Shown here in pieces: positions 57,906-64,000 of a stretch of DNA of 64,000 nt. Made by a program: the position numbers and the translations under genes. This stretch comes from an uncultured Oscillospiraceae bacterium (GTDB lineage: Bacteria > Bacillota > Clostridia > Oscillospirales > Oscillospiraceae). The notes under the pieces are model-generated. The model searched no databases, was not told the origin of the DNA, and saw only the letters and a program-made list of their open reading frames with translations. The stretch covers positions 1 to 64,000 of the forward strand of contig CAJUEC010000001.1 in assembly GCA_910585155.1 (NCBI GenBank), given 5' to 3'. Each line of letters opens with the position of its first letter. Positions within the stretch are counted from its first letter, which is position 1.

Positions 57906-60900
57906 CTAAAGCTCCGCCGCCCGGCCCAGGGCGAAAAACCACAGGCACCGCCGGCCCACCCGCACCCCCGCCGCCTGGCTCAGGGCCCGGGTGTAGGCCT
58001 CCAGCTGGGGGCGGTAGTCCTGGGCGCGGCGCTCCGCCGCGGATTCGCTCACCCGGTCGGTTTTGAAGTCCACCACGGTGGCCGTGCCGTCCTCCTCCAG
58101 AAACCAGCAGTCCACCACCCCCTGGAGCAGCACCTCCTCCCCCGGCTCGGCCTGGGGGTAGTAGTCCGCCGCGGGGACCAGCAGGGAGAATTTGAACTCC
58201 CGCTCCACCCGGCTGGACCGGCGCAGCCGCCGCCCCAGCTCCGAGCGGAAAAAGGTGAGGATGTCCGCCGGGTTCACCGCCGCCCCCTGCTGGGGGGTGA
58301 GGTACTGCCCCGCCACCAGCCGGGCCAGCTCCTCCTCCAGCTCCTCCAGGCTCCCCGTCCGGTCATAGCGGAGATACTGCATGGCCATGTGCAGGGCGGT
58401 GCCCCGCTGGGCGGGGGTGAGGGGCCGCTCCCTCTGGAACACCGGGCGGCGCAGGGCGGTCTGGGCCGGGGCGGGGTGCAGCTCCACCCCGTTTTCCGCC
58501 GCCTCCTGGTCCTTCTCCCGGCCCTTGAGCTGGGTGGCGGTGAGCTTGGAGGGCATGGCGGCGGAGACCTGGTGGGGGTAGCGCCAGCTCAGCCGCGCCT
58601 CCAGCCCCTCCGGCAGGGCGGTCTGGTCTGGGGCGTCCTCCGTCTGGTCCCCCGTCCCCTGGGGCTGCCGGTAGTCCGCCCCGGACAGCAGCCGGATGTC
58701 CCAGGCGAGGCCCTCCTCATCGGGGGGCTGGGGCCGGGGGGCGTCCAGCCCCGTCCAGAGGGGGGTGCTGTCCCCCCGGCACAGCACAGGGGTGAGCACC
58801 CACTCCGCCATGGTCGGGGCGTCCGCCATCTGCCGGGGGGGCGGGGGACACTGGGCCCGGGCGGCCAGGGAGGCCAGGCTGCCCCCGTGGCCGTTGACGC
58901 AGGTAAACAGGATGAGCTTGTGCTCCGCCCGGGTCATGGCCACGTACAAAAGCCGCATCTCCTCCGCCCGGAGCTGGCGGCGCAGGCGCAGCTCCACCGC
59001 GTCCCGGGCGATGGTGGCGTAGCGCAGGCCCCGCTCCCGGTGGGTGCGCTTGGGGCCCAGGCCCAGCTCCGGGTGGAACAGCACGGTGGTCTTGGCGTCC
59101 GTCTCGTTGAACCGCCGGTCCAGGCCGCACACCAGCACCACCGGGAACTCCAGCCCCTTGGACTTGTGGATGGACAGGATGCGCACCCCCCCTGTCTCCG
59201 TCCCCGGCACCGGGACGGTCAAACCGTTCTCCGCCATCCGGCTCAGGTGGAGCAGGAAGGCCATCAGCCCCCGGTGGCCCCCGCTCTCAAAGCGGCAGGC
59301 CTCGTCGTACAGGGCCATCAGGTTGTCCCGGCGGCGCTGGCCCCCGGGCATGGCGGCAAAGACGGCGGGCAGGTCCAGCTTGCCGTAGAGGTACCACAGC
59401 AGGCGGTGGCTGCTCTCCTCCGCCGCCAGCTCCCGCAGCTGGTCCAGCAGGGCCAGGAAGGAAAGGCAGTCCTCCTCCCCCCGCAGGGCCCCGGCAGCCA
59501 GGCAGTCGTACACCGTCCCCTCCCCCTGGGCGCGGAGCCGGGCCAGCCGGTCGGGGGAGAAGGAGAACAGGGGGGAGCGCAGGGCGGCCAGCAGGGCCAC
59601 GTCCTGCCGGGGGTTGTCCAGCACCTGTAGCAGGGCGATGGCCACCGAGATCTCGGTGGCGCCGAAAAACTCCCGCCCCCCCTGAGCGGACCAGGGGATG
59701 GACAGCTCCTCCAGGGCGGCGGCGTAATGGCGCAGCACCGGCCCCGGGGAGCGCAGGAGGATGACCACGTCCTCCGGGCGCAGGGGCCGCCCCCCGGGGG
59801 CCGGCCCGCTGTCCAGCAGCGCCCGGATTCTCCGGGCGGCGGCCCGGGCGGCAACTAAGTCCTTGTCCGCCCGCTCTTCCTCCCCGCCGTCGTCCAGGGG
59901 GGCCAGGTCCACGCAGTTCAGCTCCACGCAGTACCGCCCGTCGGGGGGCAGGTCGGCACGGCCCGGGCGCAGAGCCTCGGCGGGGGTGTAGTCCAGCTCC
60001 CCGGCAGCGCGGGTCATCACGTTTCGGAAGATGAAGTTCACCCCGCCCAGCACCTCCGGCCGGGAGCGGAAATTATCCGAGAGCAGAATCTTCCGCCCCT
60101 GGCCAGGGGGGGCCTCCCCCGCCGGGGGGAAGCGCCGGTATTTGTCCAGAAAGATGGCGGGCTCCGCCAGCCGGAAGCGGTAGATGGACTGCTTCACATC
60201 CCCCACCATGAACAGGGCGCTCTGGGCGGCCAGGGCCCCAAAAATGGCGTTCTGCACGGCGTTGGTGTCCTGGTACTCGTCCACCATGATCTCCCGGAAC
60301 TGCCGGCCCACGTCCCGGGCCAGGCTGCTGGGCGCCCCGTCGGGGCCGGTCAGCAGCCCCGCCGCCAGGTGCTCCCCGTCGGCAAAGTCGATGAGCCGCC
60401 GGCGGCGCTTCAGCCGCAGGAAGGCGTCGTCGAACTGGGCCGTCACCTCCAAAAGGGCGGTCATGGCGGGGGCCACAGCCCGCAGGTCCTCCATGGCCTG
60501 CTCCGCCGTGACGTCAAACCGCTCCCCCAGCTTTTTCATCTGGGCCCGACACAGCTCCCTTCGGGCGGTGAGGCGGGCCTTCAGCCCCTCGTCGCACTCC
60601 CCTTTTTTGCTCCCCGCCCGGGGGAAGGGGACGGGGAGGGCGGCGGCAGTCTGGTCCCACCCCCGCTCCAGGGCGGCGCACAGCTCCCCCAGGGCGGCGG
60701 CGGTGCCCTCCAGGGAGGGGCCGTAATTCCGGTCCAGCAGGGGGTCGGCGGCGATCTCTTCCCGCAGGGCGGCCAGCTCCTCCGCCCAGTGGACGGCCAG
60801 CTCCCGGCTGTCGTCCAGCAGGGCGCGGCCCCAGGGGGTGTCCTCCGGGCCGGCGCCCGGGGGCAGGTCAAAGTCCCGTCTGCGCTCCAGCAGCCAGCCC

Positions 60901-61463
60901 GCCGGGTGGGCCTGGGCCTGGACCTGGCGGTGTATGTACAGCACCGCGTCCTCCAGGGTCTGGTCGTCCCGCTCCCCCGCCAGGGCGTCCACCAGGGCGG
61001 CGAAGGGGGCGTCGTGCTCTATGCCGGCGTACCGCTCCTCCAGCACCTCCTCCAGGGCCCGGCGGCGCAGCTCCTCCCCCTCCGACTCGTCGCACAGCCG
61101 GAAGTCCGGGTCCAGGTCCGCCAGGTGGCCCCACTGGCGCAGCAGGTCCAGGCAGAAGGCGTCGATGGTGCAGATGGGGGCCTTGTACACCAGGGCGGCG
61201 CAGCGGCGCAGGTGCCGGTCTCCCGGCCTTTGGGCCAGGGCGGCGTGGATGGCGGCGGCAATGCGGTCCCGCAGCTCCGCCGCCGCGGCGTTGGTGAAGG
61301 TGATGACCAGGAAGCGGTCGATGTCCTCGCCCCCCTCCACATAGCCCATCAGCCGCTCCACCAGCACCCGGGTCTTGCCCGAGCCGGCGGCGGCGGACAC
61401 CAGCAGGTCGCCCCCCCGGTCCTCCGCCGCGGCGCGCTGCTCCCTCGTCAGCTCAATGGCCAT
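57906..61463 (-). CDS. addA: ATP-dependent helicase/nuclease subunit A
   Basis: A 1185-residue UvrD-type helicase-nuclease of the AddAB complex, which resects double-strand ends for RecA. Helicase motifs: Walker A SAAAGSGKTRVLVERL near 26, VITFTNAAAAELRDRI, VDEYQDTN, GDVKQSIYRFR, ILSIHKSKGLEFPVV and YVAMTRAEHKL. The C-terminal nuclease has LLQGVVDCWF and VVDFKTDRV with the catalytic Asp and Lys. Full length for the family. It overlaps addB by 11 bases. Confidence 0.97.
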   Translation of the reverse strand: MAIELTREQRAAAEDRGGDLLVSAAAGSGKTRVLVERLMGYVEGGEDIDRFLVITFTNAAAAELRDRIAAAIHAALAQRPGDRHLRRCAALVYKAPICTIDAFCLDLLRQWGHLADLDPDFRLCDESEGEELRRRALEEVLEERYAGIEHDAPFAALVDALAGERDDQTLEDAVLYIHRQVQAQAHPAGWLLERRRDFDLPPGAGPEDTPWGRALLDDSRELAVHWAEELAALREEIAADPLLDRNYGPSLEGTAAALGELCAALERGWDQTAAALPVPFPRAGSKKGECDEGLKARLTARRELCRAQMKKLGERFDVTAEQAMEDLRAVAPAMTALLEVTAQFDDAFLRLKRRRRLIDFADGEHLAAGLLTGPDGAPSSLARDVGRQFREIMVDEYQDTNAVQNAIFGALAAQSALFMVGDVKQSIYRFRLAEPAIFLDKYRRFPPAGEAPPGQGRKILLSDNFRSRPEVLGGVNFIFRNVMTRAAGELDYTPAEALRPGRADLPPDGRYCVELNCVDLAPLDDGGEEERADKDLVAARAAARRIRALLDSGPAPGGRPLRPEDVVILLRSPGPVLRHYAAALEELSIPWSAQGGREFFGATEISVAIALLQVLDNPRQDVALLAALRSPLFSFSPDRLARLRAQGEGTVYDCLAAGALRGEEDCLSFLALLDQLRELAAEESSHRLLWYLYGKLDLPAVFAAMPGGQRRRDNLMALYDEACRFESGGHRGLMAFLLHLSRMAENGLTVPVPGTETGGVRILSIHKSKGLEFPVVLVCGLDRRFNETDAKTTVLFHPELGLGPKRTHRERGLRYATIARDAVELRLRRQLRAEEMRLLYVAMTRAEHKLILFTCVNGHGGSLASLAARAQCPPPPRQMADAPTMAEWVLTPVLCRGDSTPLWTGLDAPRPQPPDEEGLAWDIRLLSGADYRQPQGTGDQTEDAPDQTALPEGLEARLSWRYPHQVSAAMPSKLTATQLKGREKDQEAAENGVELHPAPAQTALRRPVFQRERPLTPAQRGTALHMAMQYLRYDRTGSLEELEEELARLVAGQYLTPQQGAAVNPADILTFFRSELGRRLRRSSRVEREFKFSLLVPAADYYPQAEPGEEVLLQGVVDCWFLEEDGTATVVDFKTDRVSESAAERRAQDYRPQLEAYTRALSQAAGVRVGRRCLWFFALGRAAEL

Positions 61464-64000
61464 GGTTCTCCTCCTTTTGCTGCGCCAGCCAGCGCCAGAA
61501 TTCCGCCGCCTTCACCCCCCGGCGGAACCTCCGCCGGTCCCCGCAGCCCTCCTCAAAGTGGCAGGCCGCCCGGTAGTCGCACCAGCGGCAGGGGTTTTGG
61601 TCCGCCCCCCGCCAGCAGGGGTCGGCGTCGATGTTGCCCGCCGCCAGCTCCCCGGCGGCCCGGCGCAGGGCCTGGGTGATGTACCCGTCCAGCAGGTCCA
61701 TCTGCTCCGCCGTGACCAGGGCCTCCCCGCCGCTCCGGCCCGCGCCCACGGGGAGAAAGCGGAAGCCCCCCGCCCCGTGCTCCATGGCGGACAGCACCTG
61801 GGGGTCGTCCAGCACCAGCCCCTGGCGGCGCAGCAGCTTGTCCCGGGCCCGCTGAATCTCGCCGTCGGTCATCCCCCGCTCACCGTCCACCAGGGGGGTG
61901 CGGGCGGGGACGTACAGCACCCCCGCCGGGACGATCTCCCCGGGGCCCAGCGCCCGCTCCCCCTCCCGGGCCAGGGCGAAGAGGTAGAGCAGCATCTGAA
62001 GGCCCCGGCCGTCCTCCACGTCGGCGAAGTCGAAGCTCTTTTTGCCCGTCTTGTAGTCCACCACCCGCAGGTAGCGCTTCCCGTTGTGCAGCCACTCATC
62101 TACCCGGTCCACATAGCCGCTCAGCCGCAGGCGCACCCCCTGCTCCACCTCCACGGGGGGCAGGGCCTTGCCGGGGCCGAAGCCCAGCTCGAAGGCGGCG
62201 GGGGTGAAGTCGGACACCGCCAGCTCGGCGCACACGCTCTGGGTCACCGCCACCGCCGCCCCCTTCATCCGGGCGAAGAGGTGGCGCAGCCGGGCGGTTT
62301 CCCCCTCCAGGCCGTTGAGCACCTCCCGCTCATAGCGGTCCGCCGCCCCCTGGGCCAGCCGGCCCACCGCCTCCCCGTCGTCCAGGGGGATGCCGCCCTC
62401 CCGGGCCGCCCGCAGGGTGTGCTCCAGCACGTCGTGGACAAAGGTGCCATAGTCCGTGGCCCGGAAGGCCGCCTGCTGCCGGGGCCGGGCGTTCAGGCCG
62501 AAGCGGAGAAAGTGGCTGAAGTGGCAGGAATTGCACAGGTCCAGCCGGGTGGCGGACATGGGCACCACCGGGCCAAACAGGGCGTCCACCGCCGGGCGGG
62601 ACAGCCGTCCCCGGCGCCACTGGGCGGCGGCCCGGACACGCTCCACCCGACCGGCCAGACCGGGGACCCGGCGCAGGGCCTCCGCCACCGCCGGGTCCCG
62701 GCCCGCCAGCTCCAGGGCGGCGTCCGGGGCGGACAGCCGGGCCAGGGGGTCCCCCCCGTCGGCCACGGGGGCGTCCGGGAACAGCGCCCCCAGCCGCTCC
62801 CACAAAAAGCAGGGGGTTTTCTGGTTGTCCCCCGACCCGGCGGCATAGCTGAGGTACAGCCGCTGGGAGGGGCGGCAGCAGGTCTCGTAGGCGATGGTCA
62901 TCTCCCGGCGCAGCTTGTCCTCCTGCCGGGGGGCCAGCTCCACCTCCATGGCGGAAAGCGCGTCCCGGTCCTGGTCGGAAAAGAGCCCCGGCGCGGGGGC
63001 GCAGTCGGGCAGGGATGCGCTGTCCGCCCCCAGCAGGAACAGCGCCTTGACCTCCTTGTGGGCCATGCGGGGGGCGTCCCCCACCGTCACCGCGTCCAGA
63101 GACACCGGGATGGCCCCCACGTCGTACTGGCTGAGCACCAGGGTGAACAGCCGGGAGAACTCCTCCAGCTCCAGCTGGGTGTCCCCCAGCAGCAGGGCGC
63201 ACTGCTCCAGCCCCTGGGCCAGAATGTCCCAGAGCTGGCGGTACTGGGCGGCGGTGTTCCGATCCCCCCGCTGCTCCAGCCCCGCCGCCCGCTGGCCCAG
63301 GCGTTCGGGCAGGCCGATGTCCTCCAGCAGCTGGTACAGGGCCAGGGCCCGGCCCCGGCCCGTCTTGTCGGGATTTTTCCGCAGTGCCTCCAGCGGGGCG
63401 ATGACCCTGCGGCGCAGCCCGTCCAGCCAGGCCACAAATTCGGTGTCCTCCGGGGAGAATTCCCGGCCGTAGCCCTCCGGGTGCATGTCCCAGGGCTTTT
63501 TCCGGGTCCAGGCGGACCCCTTCAGGTCCCAGGTGAGGGCGTAGTTCTCCAGCAGGTCCCGCTCCTGGTCGGTGAGGCCGGTGAGCCCGGTCTTCAGGTA
63601 GCGGAACAGCTCCTCATAGGGGTAGTCCTCCGCCGCCGCGGCCAGGGCGGAGGTGACCAGGGCCAGTACCGGCTTCTCCAGCACGTCCTCCATGGCGGAC
63701 AGGAACACCGGGATGCCATACCGGGCGAACACGCTCTCGATGAGCTGGCCGTACCCCTCCAGCCGGCGGGCGCACACGGCGATGTCCCGGCAGCGGAGCC
63801 CCTCCTCCCGCAGCAGACGCAGGATCTCGGCGGCGCACCACTCCACCTCCTGCCGGGGGCTGGCGGCGGCGGTGCGGGTGACGGCGCACGCCCCGGCCCA
63901 GGGCGCCTCGGGCCCCGGGCCGAACAGGTTCCCCTCCAGAAAAGCCAGGGAGGGGTGGCGGGGCAGGGGGCGGTTCAGGGTCTCCTCCCGGACGGAGACG
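61453..64000 (-). CDS. addB: ATP-dependent helicase/deoxyribonuclease subunit B, 5'-truncated by the window
   Basis: At least 848 residues of AddB; the frame stays open to the window edge (first full codon at 63999), so the helicase-like N-terminus with its ATP site is missing. The visible part includes SPRQEVEWCAAEI, FLLGADSASLPD, the nuclease motif YLRVVDYKTGKKSF and the Fe-S ligands: Cys in LCNSCHFSHFLRFGL and the triad in NPCRWCDYRAACHF. The full gene should be about 1150 codons. A GTG at 63846 is not the start, because family sequence continues upstream. Confidence 0.95.
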   Translation of the reverse strand, partial: VSVREETLNRPLPRHPSLAFLEGNLFGPGPEAPWAGACAVTRTAAASPRQEVEWCAAEILRLLREEGLRCRDIAVCARRLEGYGQLIESVFARYGIPVFLSAMEDVLEKPVLALVTSALAAAAEDYPYEELFRYLKTGLTGLTDQERDLLENYALTWDLKGSAWTRKKPWDMHPEGYGREFSPEDTEFVAWLDGLRRRVIAPLEALRKNPDKTGRGRALALYQLLEDIGLPERLGQRAAGLEQRGDRNTAAQYRQLWDILAQGLEQCALLLGDTQLELEEFSRLFTLVLSQYDVGAIPVSLDAVTVGDAPRMAHKEVKALFLLGADSASLPDCAPAPGLFSDQDRDALSAMEVELAPRQEDKLRREMTIAYETCCRPSQRLYLSYAAGSGDNQKTPCFLWERLGALFPDAPVADGGDPLARLSAPDAALELAGRDPAVAEALRRVPGLAGRVERVRAAAQWRRGRLSRPAVDALFGPVVPMSATRLDLCNSCHFSHFLRFGLNARPRQQAAFRATDYGTFVHDVLEHTLRAAREGGIPLDDGEAVGRLAQGAADRYEREVLNGLEGETARLRHLFARMKGAAVAVTQSVCAELAVSDFTPAAFELGFGPGKALPPVEVEQGVRLRLSGYVDRVDEWLHNGKRYLRVVDYKTGKKSFDFADVEDGRGLQMLLYLFALAREGERALGPGEIVPAGVLYVPARTPLVDGERGMTDGEIQRARDKLLRRQGLVLDDPQVLSAMEHGAGGFRFLPVGAGRSGGEALVTAEQMDLLDGYITQALRRAAGELAAGNIDADPCWRGADQNPCRWCDYRAACHFEEGCGDRRRFRRGVKAAEFWRWLAQQKEENHGH

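Overview
The window is a high-GC (roughly 65%), densely coded stretch of a Gram-positive, endospore-forming chromosome. Sporulation genes (gpr, spoIVB, spo0A, spoIIID), AddAB recombination genes, lipoprotein signals, LytTR regulators and DUF4317/DUF6512-type proteins point to a gut-type Clostridia lineage, probably Oscillospiraceae (inferred; no rRNA gene is present). A perfect 16-bp ParB site (parS) at 22335-22350 suggests the segment lies in the origin-proximal part of the chromosome. I saw no tRNA, rRNA, CRISPR array, phage or complete transposase gene.

Layout. 1-2660: a GC-rich repeat, gpr, rpsT, arginase. 2678-10677 (minus strand): a two-component system (GHKL kinase plus LytTR regulator), a lipoprotein GH3-family protein and a membrane-anchored GH3 protein with circularly permuted domains. 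10984-17381: a five-gene cell-surface O-acylation operon (acyl-adenylating ligase, small membrane protein, MBOAT, two secreted SGNH/leucine-rich-repeat proteins). 17499-20200: TetR, a REC-GGDEF diguanylate cyclase and a PilZ receptor. 20214-25260: proBA, parS, a DUF6512-like protein, spoIVB and spo0A. 25261-32400: a MITE-like repeat, ahcY, a small membrane protein, pncB, a chemoreceptor and a DUF4317 protein. 32420-40413: a second, paralogous GH3 pair with its own LytTR system, here divergent from the GH3 genes. 40435-47299: trmO, an HD protein, a cysteine desulfurase, a MATE transporter, a secreted Cys/His-repeat protein, spoIIID and an XpaC-family protein. 47385-51420: a macrodomain/SirTM pair and an osmoprotectant-type ABC transporter with a tiny leading ORF. 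51539-57771: two HxlR regulators, a ribbon-helix-helix fusion protein, flotillin, hflX, a radical SAM protein and rpmE. 57906-64000: addA and the 5'-truncated addB.

The strongest candidate for an undescribed system is the duplicated GH3 module: a lipoprotein GH3 plus a permuted GH3 held by membrane segments at both ends, a similar intercistronic hairpin in both copies, a dedicated LytTR system next to each, and GTT-centred repeats at about 21-bp steps upstream of the target genes. The clearest repeat array (10808-10894) reads toward the surface O-acylation operon, so the first kinase/regulator pair may control both GH3 surface enzymes and envelope acylation. A second theme is a set of small repeats whose first bases complete the stop codon of the neighbouring gene.
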